NCBI GenBank assembly: GCA_963705495.1
Contig: CAVPJQ010000005.1
Coordinates: 62,001 to 126,000 of the forward strand
Direction: 5' to 3'
From: DATBVX01 sp963705495
GTDB taxonomy: Bacteria > Pseudomonadota > Gammaproteobacteria > Steroidobacterales > Steroidobacteraceae
DNA: 64,000 nt
Part shown: positions 25,724 to 35,178 of the stretch, piece after piece
Layout: each line of letters opens with the position of its first letter
Numbering within the stretch: position 1 is the first letter of the stretch
Position numbers and translations under genes: made by a program
The notes under the pieces: generated by a model
What the model saw: the letters and a program-made list of their open reading frames with translations, nothing else
The model's database searches: none
What the model was told of the DNA's origin: nothing

Positions 25724-28700
25724 GCCACGCGCTCCTCGTGCAGGTCCTGCAACCGGTTCACCTCCACCTCGTTCAGGTGATCGAGCGCATCGCACGTGGC
25801 GCGCGCCGCCGCGATGGTGGTGTAGTAAGTGACCTTCCGATGCACGGCCTCGCGCCGGATCGAGCGCGACTCGCGGATCGCCTGTTTGCCTTCGGTGGTA
25901 TTCACGATCAGGTTGATCTCGTCGTTCTTGATCATGTCCACGATGTGCGGCCTGCCCTCGCGTACCTTGTTTGCGCGCCGACAGGCAACGCCTGCTGCGC
26001 TCAATGCTTTCTCCGTGCCGTCGGTCGCGATGATCTCGAATCCCCGCACGATCAGCAGTTGCGCCAGCTCGATGGCACCGGGCTTGTCGCGATCGCGCAC
26101 GCTGATGAGGCAGGTTCCGCGCGTCGGCAGCACCACGCCCGAGGCAGCCTGCGCTTTTGCGTACGCTTCGCCAAACGTGCGGCCGGTGCCCATCACTTCG
26201 CCAGTGGACTTCATCTCCGGTCCGAGGATCGGATCGGCTTCAGGGAACTTAGCGAACGGGAACACGGCTTCCTTGACCGAGAAATAGCCCGGTGTCTTGA
26301 TCTCCGAAATGCCGAGCTCCTTGAGCTTGCGCCCGGTCATCACGCGCGCGGCAACTTTGGCGAGCGGCACTCCCGTTGCCTTGGAGACAAACGGCACGGT
26401 TCGGGAGGCACGCGGATTCACCTCGAGGATGTAGATGACGCCGCTCTGGATTGCAAACTGAACGTTCATCAGGCCGACGACATTGAGCGCTTTGGCGAGC
26501 TTGCGGGTCTGCTCCTTCAACTCGAGCTGGACTTCCGCACTCAGGCCGTTCGGTGGCAAGGAGCAGCCCGAATCACCGGAATGAACGCCCGCCTGCTCGA
26601 TGTGCTCCATGATTCCGCCGATCAGGACCTCTTCGCCGTCGCAGATCGCGTCCACATCCACCTCGATGGCGAGATCGAGAAAGCGATCGAGCAACACCGG
26701 ACTGTCATTGGAGACCTTCACGGCGTCGGTCATATAGACGCGCAGGTCTTCCTCGTTGAATACGACTTCCATCGCACGCCCGCCGAGCACATACGAAGGA
26801 CGCACCACCAGCGGGAAGCCCACTTCGCGTGCCAGAATCACGGCCTGCTCCTCGGTGCGGGCACTGGCATTCGCGGGCTGCTTCAGTCCAAGGGTCTTCA
26901 CCAGTTGCTGGAAGCGTTCGCGATCCTCCGCGATATCGATCGAGTCCGGCGTCGTGCCGATGATCGGCGCACCCGCCGCGGCCAAGGCGCGCGATAGCTT
27001 GAGTGGAGTCTGACCGCCGTACTGGACAATCACGCCTTCCGGCTTCTCCTTGGCGATGATTTCCATGACGTCCTCAAACGTCAGCGGCTCGAAATACAGG
27101 CGATCCGAAGTGTCATAGTCGGTGGAGACGGTCTCCGGATTGCAGTTGACCATGATGGTCTCATAGCCGTCTTCGCGCAGCGCGAGCGCGGCATGCACAC
27201 AGCAATAATCGAACTCGATGCCCTGCCCGATGCGATTTGGGCCACCGCCGAGGATCATGATCTTGCGACGCTCGCTCGGATTCGCCTCGCACTCCTCTTC
27301 ATAGGTCGAATACATGTAGGCCGTGGAGGTGGCAAATTCGGCCGCGCAGGTGTCGACGCGCTTGTACACCGGGTGCAGCGCAAACTTGTGGCGGCGCTTG
27401 CGCATTACGGCTTCCTCGACGTCGAGCAGGTGCGCCAGGCGACGGTCAGAAAACCCCTTGCGCTTGAGCGTCCGCAGCCGCTTCACGTCGAGTGATTCCA
27501 GCCCGCTGGATTGAACCTTGCTCTCTTCCTCGACGAGATCCTCGATCTGACGCAGGAACCACGGATCGACCCGCGCGAGTCCGTTCACCTTCTCGAGCGA
27601 CCAGCCGGCGCGGAACGCGTCCGCAATGAACAAAATGCGGTCTGGGCCGGGCGATGCCAGCTCGTGCGCCAGCATCCCGGCGGATTCGTCGGTCAGCGGC
27701 AGGACCAGTTGCGGATCGAGGCCGTCCCAATCGGTTTCCAGGCTGCGCAATGCCTTCTGGAGCGATTCCTGGAAAGTGCGCCCGATGGCCATTGCCTCGC
27801 CGACTGACTTCATTTGCGTCGTCAGGCGCCGGTTGGAGCCGGGGAACTTCTCGAACGTGAAGCGCGGAATCTTGGTGACGATGTAATCGATAGTGGGCTC
27901 GAACGACGCCGGCGTGGCGCCACCGGTAATTTCATTCTTGAGCTCATCGAGCGTGTACCCGACGGCAAGCTTGGCGGCCACCTTCGCGATCGGAAAACCG
28001 GTGGCTTTCGAGGCCAGCGCCGAAGAGCGCGACACTCGCGGGTTCATTTCGATCACGAGGAGCCTGCCGTCCTGCGGGTTGATCGCGAACTGCACATTCG
28101 ACCCACCGGTATCGACGCCGATCTTGCGCAACACCGCGATCGCGGCGTTACGCATACGCTGGTATTCCTTGTCGGTCAGCGTCTGCGCCGGCGCGACGGT
28201 AATCGAATCACCCGTGTGCACGCCCATCGGATCGAGATTCTCGATCGAGCATACGACGATGCAGTTGTCCTGATGATCGCGCACCACTTCCAGCTCGAAC
28301 TCCTTCCAGCCAGTGACCGACTCCTCGAGGAGGACTTCGTTGGTCGGCGAAGCATCGAGGCCGCGCGCCACGATCTGCTCGAATTCCTCGCGGTTGTAAG
28401 CGATGCCGCCGCCGCTGCCGCCCAGTGTGAAGGACGGTCGAATCACGGTCGGATAGCCGATTTCAGCCTGCACCGCGAACGCTTCCTCCATGCTATGCGC
28501 GATACGCGCACGCGGCGTCTCGAGGCCGATTTCGCGCATCGCATCGCGAAACAGCTCGCGATCCTCGGCCATGTCGATCGCTTCGCGGGAGGCGGCAATC
28601 AGTTCCACGCCCCACTTTTCCAGCACGCCTTCACGGGCGAGGTCGAGCGCGCAGTTGAGTGCAGTCTGCCCGCCCATCGTCGGGAGCAACGCATCAGGGG

Positions 28701-28944
28701 TTTCCTTCTCGATGATGCGGGCCACCGTGCGCCAGTTGACCGGCTCGATGTAGATCGCGTCCGCCATCTCGGGGTCGGTCATGATCGTGGCGGGATTGGA
28801 ATTGACGAGGATGACCCGATAGCCCTCCTCGCGCAGCGCCTTGCATGCCTGTGCACCCGAATAGTCGAACTCGCACGCCTGGCCGATCACGATCGGACCG
28901 GCGCCGATGATCAGGATGCTGTTGATGTCTTTGCGCTTCGGCAT
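25720..28944 (-). CDS. carB: Carbamoyl-phosphate synthase large subunit
   Basis: Uses two ATP, bicarbonate and ammonia (from CarA) to make carbamoyl phosphate for pyrimidines and arginine; 1074 residues, against 1073 in E. coli. There are two ATP-grasp halves. The first starts ILIIGAGPIVIGQACEFDYSG and the second ILGGGPNRIGQGIEFDYCCVHA. Metal-ligand EMNPRVSRSSALASKATG and EVNPRASRTVPFVSKATG mark each half. The C-terminal MGS-like allosteric domain (ornithine/UMP control) ends the protein. It follows carA by 98 bases and overlaps greA. Confidence 0.98.
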   Translation of the reverse strand: MPKRKDINSILIIGAGPIVIGQACEFDYSGAQACKALREEGYRVILVNSNPATIMTDPEMADAIYIEPVNWRTVARIIEKETPDALLPTMGGQTALNCALDLAREGVLEKWGVELIAASREAIDMAEDRELFRDAMREIGLETPRARIAHSMEEAFAVQAEIGYPTVIRPSFTLGGSGGGIAYNREEFEQIVARGLDASPTNEVLLEESVTGWKEFELEVVRDHQDNCIVVCSIENLDPMGVHTGDSITVAPAQTLTDKEYQRMRNAAIAVLRKIGVDTGGSNVQFAINPQDGRLLVIEMNPRVSRSSALASKATGFPIAKVAAKLAVGYTLDELKNEITGGATPASFEPTIDYIVTKIPRFTFEKFPGSNRRLTTQMKSVGEAMAIGRTFQESLQKALRSLETDWDGLDPQLVLPLTDESAGMLAHELASPGPDRILFIADAFRAGWSLEKVNGLARVDPWFLRQIEDLVEEESKVQSSGLESLDVKRLRTLKRKGFSDRRLAHLLDVEEAVMRKRRHKFALHPVYKRVDTCAAEFATSTAYMYSTYEEECEANPSERRKIMILGGGPNRIGQGIEFDYCCVHAALALREDGYETIMVNCNPETVSTDYDTSDRLYFEPLTFEDVMEIIAKEKPEGVIVQYGGQTPLKLSRALAAAGAPIIGTTPDSIDIAEDRERFQQLVKTLGLKQPANASARTEEQAVILAREVGFPLVVRPSYVLGGRAMEVVFNEEDLRVYMTDAVKVSNDSPVLLDRFLDLAIEVDVDAICDGEEVLIGGIMEHIEQAGVHSGDSGCSLPPNGLSAEVQLELKEQTRKLAKALNVVGLMNVQFAIQSGVIYILEVNPRASRTVPFVSKATGVPLAKVAARVMTGRKLKELGISEIKTPGYFSVKEAVFPFAKFPEADPILGPEMKSTGEVMGTGRTFGEAYAKAQAASGVVLPTRGTCLISVRDRDKPGAIELAQLLIVRGFEIIATDGTEKALSAAGVACRRANKVREGRPHIVDMIKNDEINLIVNTTEGKQAIRESRSIRREAVHRKVTYYTTIAAARATCDALDHLNEVEVNRLQDLHEERVA

Positions 28945-29042
28945 GCTGTCCTTATCACAGAGAGGTCACGATTTCAGGCGGCGGACACAAGCAGTCCACC
29001 TTCACGTCGTGAAGGGTTGCGCTCCTCGTACAACTGCTACTC

Positions 29043-30227
29043 CTACTCGGCTGCGCGGCGCTTGCCCTGCTGCCCCTTTTGGGCCCGCTGGATGCTCTGC
29101 AAGCGCTTGACCATGAGGTAAAGGAACTGCTCGAACATGGGCTGCATGTCGTGCGGGCCCGGACTCGCCTCTGGATGTCCCTGAAAACCAAAGGCTGGCT
29201 TGTCGATGCGCTCCAGCCCTTGAAGCGAGCCGTCGAACAGCGAGCGATGAGTCGCCTTAGTGTTCTCGGGCAGCGTGCTCTCGTCCACCGCAAAGCCATG
29301 GTTCTGAGTGGAGATGAAAACCTTGCCGGTGGCGAGATCCTGGACCGGATGATTTGCGCCGTGATGACCGAACTTCATCTTCACGGTGCGTGCGCCGCTC
29401 GCGAGGCCAAGGAGCTGGTGGCCCAGGCAAATGCCGAACACGGGGATCCCGGTCTCGATGAGTTCCTGGATGGCGCGTATTGCGTAGTCGCACGGTTCCG
29501 GATCACCGGGCCCGTTCGAAAGCACAATCCCGTCGGGACTCAGAGCGAGCGCCTGCTCCGCAGACGTGGTCGCAGGCACCACTGTCATTCGACAACCGTA
29601 GTCGGCGAGCAGTCGCAGAATGTTGCGCTTGACACCGAAGTCATACGTCACCACGTGCAAACGAGCGGCCGGTCGCGGCAGGTTACGCTCCTCGGAGTCC
29701 CAGATGCTGCCCTCGTTCCATTGATACTGGCGGCGCGTGGTCACGACCTTCGCGAGATCCATGCCCTTCAGTCCCGGGAATTTGCTCGCGGCACGCACCG
29801 CGGCGGTCTCATCGATGGTGTCGCCGATCATGATGCAACCGGCCTGCGAACCCTTGTCGCGCAGGATGCGCGTGAGCCTGCGCGTATCGATCTCGGCGAT
29901 GGCGACCAGCTTGCCGCGCTGGAGAAAACTCGCGAGCGATTCAGCGGAGCGCCAACTGCTCGCCAGGAGCGGCAGGTCCCGCACGACGAGTCCCGCGGCG
30001 TAGATCGCGGCCGACTCGAGATCCTCGGGGTTGGCACCCACGTTGCCAATGTGCGGGTGGGTGAGAGTCACGATCTGCCGGCAATAGGACGGATCGGTGA
30101 GGATTTCCTGGTAGCCGCTGATCGAGGTATTGAAGACAACTTCGCCGGTGGTGTTTCCCTTGGCGCCAATCGAAATGCCTCGAAAGACGCTTCCGTCTTC
30201 CAAGGCCAACACAGCAGGAACGGTCAA
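29043..30227 (-). CDS. carA: Carbamoyl-phosphate synthase small subunit (glutaminase)
   Basis: Hydrolyses glutamine and passes ammonia to CarB; 394 residues. The class I amidotransferase triad is Cys in VFGICLGHQLLGLA, and His and Glu in GFQGHPEASPGP. The N-terminal domain begins PAVLALEDGSVFRGISIGA. The start is a TTG at 30227 with AAGGGG about 8 bases upstream; no ATG or GTG is closer in frame, which is unusual for a gene of this importance and could limit expression. The C-terminus is basic. Confidence 0.96.
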   Translation of the reverse strand: MTVPAVLALEDGSVFRGISIGAKGNTTGEVVFNTSISGYQEILTDPSYCRQIVTLTHPHIGNVGANPEDLESAAIYAAGLVVRDLPLLASSWRSAESLASFLQRGKLVAIAEIDTRRLTRILRDKGSQAGCIMIGDTIDETAAVRAASKFPGLKGMDLAKVVTTRRQYQWNEGSIWDSEERNLPRPAARLHVVTYDFGVKRNILRLLADYGCRMTVVPATTSAEQALALSPDGIVLSNGPGDPEPCDYAIRAIQELIETGIPVFGICLGHQLLGLASGARTVKMKFGHHGANHPVQDLATGKVFISTQNHGFAVDESTLPENTKATHRSLFDGSLQGLERIDKPAFGFQGHPEASPGPHDMQPMFEQFLYLMVKRLQSIQRAQKGQQGKRRAAE

Positions 30228-30436
30228 CCGGTTGTCCCCTTCGCCCGCAACGCGCAGAAATCGGGGTGCGCATGTACAAAGCGGGAGGAGCTCTTCATCA
30301 GAACTCCGTCCCGCTTTGACAGACTACCCTATTGGCAACGGCGCGAATTTTACGAACTCGACCCATTGCTGTCCACGCCGCCGCGCGCTTCAAATCCCCA
30401 GCATGGCCGCCGGCCCAGAGCTATAGTTGGACTCAA

Positions 30437-30466
30437 GATATATATATAAATATTTGATATATCAAA
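30437..30466 (-). promoter_or_regulatory. Likely carAB promoter with overlapping palindrome
   Basis: On the minus strand TTGATA, 17 bases, then TATATC forms a plausible sigma-70 promoter in a very AT-rich block (30436-30470) that stands out from the GC-rich surroundings. The -35 lies in a 14-bp perfect palindrome TTTGATATATCAAA (30453-30466), and the dapB stop TGA is part of it. The palindrome could be an operator; it does not match the ArgR box well. The carA leader would be about 200 bases. Confidence 0.45.
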
Positions 30467-31250
30467 AGATATCAGCCATTGAAAAGAGCCCTGGTGCCCT
30501 TCCGACCAGCCATTGCGCCGCCCGCAGCGCTCCGCGCGCATAGATCGTTCGCTCGGTGGCGCGGTGCGTCAGGGTCAAGGATTCGCCGGGGCCCTGAAAG
30601 CTGACGCGGTGCTCGCCCACCTGATCGCCCTCGCGCACCGAGGTGAACACGATCTGGCCGCTGCGCGATCTCGGGTCTCCTTCCATGATGGCCACCTTCG
30701 CCAACTCCTGCCCTCGCGCGGAGGCAACGCTTTCACCGAGTTTGAGCGCGGTGCCGGAAGGCGCATCGATCTTGTTGCGGTGGTGAATGTCGACAATGTC
30801 CACTTCGAAACTCGCCCCAAGCGTGCGCGCCGCGGTTCGTGCCAGATTGATCATCACGTTCACGCCGATGCTCATGTTGGGCGAATAGAGGATGGGGATT
30901 GTCGCTGCGGCCTCGCGCAGTTGCACCAATGCGTCCGGCGAGAGACCGGTCGTCCCCAGCACCAGCGGGCAACGATGGGCGATGCATGCACGCAGCGTGT
31001 CGGGAACGCAGTTCGCGAGCGTAAAGTCGATCACCACCTCGGCGCCAGCCATGGCCGGCTCTCGATCGCAGGTCACCATGACTCCGAGTGATCGACCGCC
31101 GTAGAGCTCACCCGCATCACGGCCGAGATGCTTGCTAGCCGCAGAGGCAAGTGCTCCGCTCAGCTTGAGGTCCGGTTCATCGCGCATCGCCTCCAGCAGT
31201 GCACGGCCCATGCGACCGCTCACGCCGAACAGCGCGACGCTCGTCGTCAT
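30462..31250 (-). CDS. dapB: 4-hydroxy-tetrahydrodipicolinate reductase
   Basis: NAD(P)H-dependent step in lysine and meso-diaminopimelate synthesis; 262 residues. The Rossmann motif is VALFGVSGRMGRAL; the substrate and catalytic segment is IVDIHHRNKIDAPSGTAL with the conserved His-His and Lys; GTTGLSP precedes it. It starts at ATG 31250, overlapping the dnaJ stop as ATGA, so it may be drawn into the heat-shock transcript. The dnaJ-dapB-carAB order is shared with many gammaproteobacteria. Confidence 0.97.
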   Translation of the reverse strand: MTTSVALFGVSGRMGRALLEAMRDEPDLKLSGALASAASKHLGRDAGELYGGRSLGVMVTCDREPAMAGAEVVIDFTLANCVPDTLRACIAHRCPLVLGTTGLSPDALVQLREAAATIPILYSPNMSIGVNVMINLARTAARTLGASFEVDIVDIHHRNKIDAPSGTALKLGESVASARGQELAKVAIMEGDPRSRSGQIVFTSVREGDQVGEHRVSFQGPGESLTLTHRATERTIYARGALRAAQWLVGRAPGLFSMADIF

Positions 31251-32374
31251 CGGCCAATGTTCTCGAAGAATTTCTTGACGCCTTCGAGCCAGCCCTGCTC
31301 GCGCGGATTGTGCCGTTTGTGATCGCCGCGCAGGGACTCGTCGAGCTTACGCAGCAGCTCCTTCTGCTCTGAGGCAAGATTGACGGGCGTCTCGACCACG
31401 ACGCGACAGAACAGGTCTCCGACTGGACCGCCGCGCACCGGGCGAACGCCTTTCTCGCGTAGACGAAACACGCGCCCGGATTGCGTCTCCGACGGAACCT
31501 TGAGCGTCACGTGTCCATCCAGGGTCGGCACGTCGACCTGACCACCGAGAACGGCGGTCGCGAAGCTGATTGGGACTTCGCAGGACAGGTGACTGCCATC
31601 GCGCTCGAAGATCGGGTGCTCGCGGACCTGGATCTCGACGTACAGATCACCGGTCGGCCCACCGTTGCGCCCGGCCTCGCCTTCACCCGCGAGGCGGATG
31701 CGATCGCCGGTGTCGACACCCGGTGGAACCTTGACCGTCAGCGTCTTGGGGCGGCGAATGCGGCCCTGGCCATGGCAGTTATCGCAGGGCTTCTGAATGA
31801 TCTGACCACGGCCTTTGCAGCGCGGGCAGGTCTGCTGAACGCTGAAGAATCCCTGGCTGACGCGCACGCTCCCTTGTCCGCTGCAGGTCTCGCAGGTGAC
31901 CGGGCTCGAGCCTTTCGCCGCTCCACTGCCACTGCACACCTCGCATTCGGCGAGGGTCTGAAACTCGATATCGACGCTGTCGCCAAAGACGGCCTGATCG
32001 AGTTCGAGTTCCATGCCGTAGCGCAGGTCGGCACCTCGGAACACCTGCGAACGGCTGCGCCGGCCGCCGCCGAAGATGTCGCCGAACACATCGCCGAAGA
32101 TGTCGCCGAACGCATCAGCAGCACTGAACCCCGCGCCGCCGCGGCTGGCATCGACCCCGGCGTGACCGAACTGGTCGTATGCCGCGCGCTTTTGCGCGTC
32201 GGTCAGAACCTCGTAAGCTTCCTTGGCTTCCTTGAATTTCTCCTCGGCTTCCTTGTCGTGGGGATTGCGGTCGGGATGGAACTTCATCGCGAGCCGCCGG
32301 TACGCCTTCTTGATCTCGGCTTCGGTGGCATTGCGCGCCAGCTCGAGCACTTTGTAGTAGTCGCGTTTCGACAT
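31247..32374 (-). CDS. dnaJ: Chaperone DnaJ (Hsp40)
   Basis: Co-chaperone that delivers substrates to DnaK and stimulates its ATPase; 375 residues. The J domain at the N-terminus has the HPD motif (MKFHPDRNPHD). A Gly/Phe-rich region with AGFSAADAFGDIFGD repeats follows. The zinc centre has four CxxCxGxG repeats: CEVCSGSG, CETCSGQG, CPRCKGRG and CDNCHGQG. The C-terminal substrate domains are complete. It is 85 bases after dnaK, with a strong hairpin between them. Confidence 0.98.
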   Translation of the reverse strand: MSKRDYYKVLELARNATEAEIKKAYRRLAMKFHPDRNPHDKEAEEKFKEAKEAYEVLTDAQKRAAYDQFGHAGVDASRGGAGFSAADAFGDIFGDVFGDIFGGGRRSRSQVFRGADLRYGMELELDQAVFGDSVDIEFQTLAECEVCSGSGAAKGSSPVTCETCSGQGSVRVSQGFFSVQQTCPRCKGRGQIIQKPCDNCHGQGRIRRPKTLTVKVPPGVDTGDRIRLAGEGEAGRNGGPTGDLYVEIQVREHPIFERDGSHLSCEVPISFATAVLGGQVDVPTLDGHVTLKVPSETQSGRVFRLREKGVRPVRGGPVGDLFCRVVVETPVNLASEQKELLRKLDESLRGDHKRHNPREQGWLEGVKKFFENIGR

Positions 32375-32398
32375 TACGCCGCAGGACCTTAAATATGC

Positions 32399-32433
32399 GA
32401 CCGCCGCGGGATCCTTACGACCCCGCGGCGGTC
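32399..32433 (-). promoter_or_regulatory. Strong hairpin between dnaK and dnaJ
   Basis: A perfect 12-bp inverted repeat, GACCGCCGCGGG (32399-32410) with CCCGCGGCGGTC (32422-32433) and an 11-base loop. Downstream on the transcribed strand the sequence is GCATATTTAAGG, not a U-run, so it is more likely an RNA processing or partial-termination structure that lowers dnaJ relative to dnaK. Similar intergenic hairpins are known in dnaK-dnaJ operons. Confidence 0.6.
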
Positions 32434-32459
32434 ATCCATCCCAGGAGCCGCACGAACTC

Positions 32460-34406
32460 TTATGAGCTCTTGCGACCTTTGTCTTTCACTTCCTCGAATT
32501 CGGCATCGAGCACGTCGTCCTTGCCGCCGCTGCTCGCACCGCTCCCAGCTGACGCTCCGGCATCCGCGCCTGGCGCGCCCTCGCCTGCCTGCTGACTGTA
32601 GGCACGCTGCGCGATCGCTGCCGATGCCTGTGCCAGCTCCTGGGAGCGTTTCTCGATCGCGTCCTTATCATCGCCGCTGAGCACGGTCTTGAGCGCCGAA
32701 ATTGCAGTCTCGACCTTGTAGCGCTCCTCGGAGGTGACTTTATCACCCAGATCCTTGAGCGACTTCTCCGTGGCATGCATCAACGCATCGCCACGATTGC
32801 GCGCATCGACGAGCTCGCGGAAGCGCTTGTCCTCTTCCGCATGCGCTTCGGCGTCCTTGACCATGCGCTGGATTTCCTGCTCATTGAGGCCACTCGAGGC
32901 CTTGATGACAATTTTCTGTTCCTTGCCCGTCGCCTTGTCCTTGGCCGAGACGTTGAGAATACCGTTCGCATCGATGTCGAAGGTGACCTCAACCTGCGGC
33001 ATGCCGCGCGGTGCCGGCGGGATATCCGCCAGGTCGAAGCGGCCGAGCGACTTGTTGTCGCCCGCGCGCTCGCGCTCGCCCTGCAGCACGTGAATGGTCA
33101 CGGCAGTCTGATTGTCGTCGGCAGTCGAGAACACCTGGTTCGCCTTGGTCGGAATCGTGGTGTTTTTCTCGATCAGCTTGGTCATCACGCCGCCGAGCGT
33201 TTCGATGCCAAGCGAGAGCGGAGTGACATCGAGCAGCAACACGTCCTTGACGTCACCAGCGAGCACACCCGCCTGAATAGCCGCACCAACGGCGACCGCT
33301 TCGTCCGGGTTCACGTCCTTGCGTGGCTCCTTGCCAAAGAGGTCGCGCACCACCTTCTGCACGAGCGGCATGCGCGTCTGGCCACCGACGAGGATCACCT
33401 CGCCGACTTCGCTCACCGCAAGGCCCGCATCTTTGAGCGCGGTCTTGCACGGACCGAGGGTCTTCTGCACCAGATCCTCGACCAGCGACTCGAGCTTGGC
33501 GCGAGTGAGGCGAACGTTGAGATGCTTCGGGCCGCTCGCATCCGCCGTGATGTACGGCAGGTTGACGTCCGTTTGCTGGCTCGATGAGAGCTCGATCTTG
33601 GCCTTCTCTGAGGCTTCCTTGAGGCGCTGCATGGCAAGCGGGTCACGCCGCACATCCACGCCACTCTCTTTCTTGAATTCGTCGGCGATGAAGTTGATCA
33701 CCCGCAGGTCGAAGTCCTCGCCCCCCAGGAACGTGTCGCCGTTGGTGGAGAGCACCTCGAACTGGCGCTCGCCATCGATCTCGGCGATCTCGATGATGGA
33801 GATGTCAAATGTGCCACCGCCCAGGTCGTACACCGCGATCTTTCGATCGCCGCCCGTCTTGTCGAGGCCATACGCGAGCGCCGCCGCGGTCGGCTCGTTG
33901 ATGATGCGCTTGACGTTGAGACCCGCGATCCGGCCGGCGTCCTTGGTCGCCTGGCGCTGCGAGTCGTTGAAATAGGCTGGCACCGTGACGACGGCTTCGG
34001 TCACGGTCTCACCGAGATAGTCCTCGGCAGTCTTCTTCATCTTCATGAGCACGCGCGCCGAGATTTCGGGCGGGGCCATCTTCTTGCCGTTCACCTCGAC
34101 CCAGGCATCGCCGTTGTCCGCCTTGACGATCTTGTACGGCACCATGGCGATGTCTTTCTGCACGACGGAATCATCGAACTTGCGGCCGATGAGCCGCTTG
34201 ATCGCGAACAGCGTGTTCTGCGGGTTGGTTACCGCCTGGCGTTTCGCCGACTGGCCAACGAGCACTTCGTTGTCCTTGCTAAAGGCGACGATGGACGGCG
34301 TGGTGCGATCACCCTCGCTGTTTTCGATGACCCGGGGTTTGCCGCCTTCCATGATGGCGACACACGAGTTGGTCGTGCCCAGGTCGATACCGATGGTCTT
34401 GGCCAT
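32460..34406 (-). CDS. dnaK: Chaperone DnaK (Hsp70)
   Basis: ATP-driven Hsp70 chaperone, 648 residues. The nucleotide domain has IGIDLGTTNSCVAIMEGG, the phosphate-2 motif VYDLGGGTFDISI, and VGGQTRMPLV. The linker DVLLLDVTPLSLGIETLGG leads to the substrate domain; the helical lid ends in a Gly/Ala-rich tail and the acidic-basic terminus DAEFEEVKDKGRKSS. ATG at 34406 has GGAG about 9 bases upstream; a longer in-frame reading adds six residues. A near-consensus sigma-32 promoter lies about 50 bases upstream. Confidence 0.99.
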   Translation of the reverse strand: MAKTIGIDLGTTNSCVAIMEGGKPRVIENSEGDRTTPSIVAFSKDNEVLVGQSAKRQAVTNPQNTLFAIKRLIGRKFDDSVVQKDIAMVPYKIVKADNGDAWVEVNGKKMAPPEISARVLMKMKKTAEDYLGETVTEAVVTVPAYFNDSQRQATKDAGRIAGLNVKRIINEPTAAALAYGLDKTGGDRKIAVYDLGGGTFDISIIEIAEIDGERQFEVLSTNGDTFLGGEDFDLRVINFIADEFKKESGVDVRRDPLAMQRLKEASEKAKIELSSSQQTDVNLPYITADASGPKHLNVRLTRAKLESLVEDLVQKTLGPCKTALKDAGLAVSEVGEVILVGGQTRMPLVQKVVRDLFGKEPRKDVNPDEAVAVGAAIQAGVLAGDVKDVLLLDVTPLSLGIETLGGVMTKLIEKNTTIPTKANQVFSTADDNQTAVTIHVLQGERERAGDNKSLGRFDLADIPPAPRGMPQVEVTFDIDANGILNVSAKDKATGKEQKIVIKASSGLNEQEIQRMVKDAEAHAEEDKRFRELVDARNRGDALMHATEKSLKDLGDKVTSEERYKVETAISALKTVLSGDDKDAIEKRSQELAQASAAIAQRAYSQQAGEGAPGADAGASAGSGASSGGKDDVLDAEFEEVKDKGRKSS

Positions 34407-34451
34407 GACTAGTGACTCCTGCAAAAACAGATTCGAAACCTGAACGACATG

Positions 34452-34477
34452 ATGGGGAAGACGGCGGGTGTTTCAAG
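34452..34477 (-). promoter_or_regulatory. Sigma-32 heat-shock promoter of dnaK
   Basis: On the minus strand CTTGAAA (34471-34477) and CCCCAT (34452-34457) are separated by 13 bases, matching the RpoH consensus CTTGAAA-N(11-16)-CCCCAT almost perfectly. The start site would be near 34445, giving a leader of about 39 bases before dnaK. It lies in the 122-base gap after grpE, so dnaK can be induced separately from hrcA-grpE. Confidence 0.85.
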
Positions 34478-34528
34478 CGCGATGGCGCAAAAAGGCCCTT
34501 TCCTGCCCGGCAGTTGTGTCTCTTGGGG

Positions 34529-35104
34529 TCAGGCCGAGGGCGCCCGGGCGACGATCACTCTCGCCGGACGCAGCAGACGGCCATTGAGCTGGTAGCCCTT
34601 CTGCACTACCTGCAGGACGGTATTGGGCTCCGCGGTGGCTGACTCCTGCATCGCGATGGCCTCGTGCAGCTGCGGATCGAAGGGCGCCCCGACTGGATTG
34701 ATCTCGGTGACCCCCTGCTTCTCTAAGGCCTTGACCAGGAGTCGTAGTGTGGCCTCCTTCCCGGCCAGGAGGCTGCGTACGTCCGCCTTGTCGCCTGCTT
34801 CCAGGCCCAGTTCCAGGCTATCGCGTACCTCGAGCAGATCGGCGGCGAACTTCTCGAGACCGAACTTGTGAGCGTTCTCGAGATCGCGCGCCACGCGCTT
34901 GCGGAAGTTCTCGAGCTCGGCCACGGCCCGCAGGTAGTTATTCCAGTTCTCCTGGGCCTTCGCCTCGGCAGCCGCCAATGCCCTGGATTCGTCGTTGCCG
35001 CTCGGCTCAGTGGTCTCGGTGAGTACGGCAGTGGCTTCGGGGTCGAACTCTCCCTGTGCCTCGCGCGCGTCTCGCTCGGCGTCCTTGTGGGCCCTGTTCG
35101 TCAT
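34529..35104 (-). CDS. grpE: Nucleotide exchange factor GrpE
   Basis: Dimeric exchange factor for DnaK; 191 residues. The acidic disordered N-terminus is followed by the long coiled-coil helix (about residues 45-95, with NYLRAVAELENFRKRVARDLE), a four-helix region, and the C-terminal beta wing with NPVGAPFDPQLHEAIAMQ and VLQVVQKGYQLNGRLLRPARVIV. ATG at 35104 has AGGAGAG upstream. It follows hrcA by 74 bases. Confidence 0.97.
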   Translation of the reverse strand: MTNRAHKDAERDAREAQGEFDPEATAVLTETTEPSGNDESRALAAAEAKAQENWNNYLRAVAELENFRKRVARDLENAHKFGLEKFAADLLEVRDSLELGLEAGDKADVRSLLAGKEATLRLLVKALEKQGVTEINPVGAPFDPQLHEAIAMQESATAEPNTVLQVVQKGYQLNGRLLRPARVIVARAPSA

Positions 35105-35178
35105 CGCAACTCTCCTGACTGAGGCGGGTACGGGAATCGGGGCCGGTAAGGATACCAGCCGCCCGCGGGAAATCGGGA

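Noticed and set aside
4516..28944. Long plus-strand frames opposite nuo, ftsH and carB (up to 692 codons)
   Set aside because: They are antisense shadows in GC-rich DNA: rich in Arg, His, Asp and Glu, without ribosome-binding sites or family motifs, and each lies wholly opposite a certain gene.
30421..30470. AT-rich block as a possible replication origin or unwinding element
   Set aside because: There are no DnaA boxes or iterons around it, and a carAB promoter explains it.
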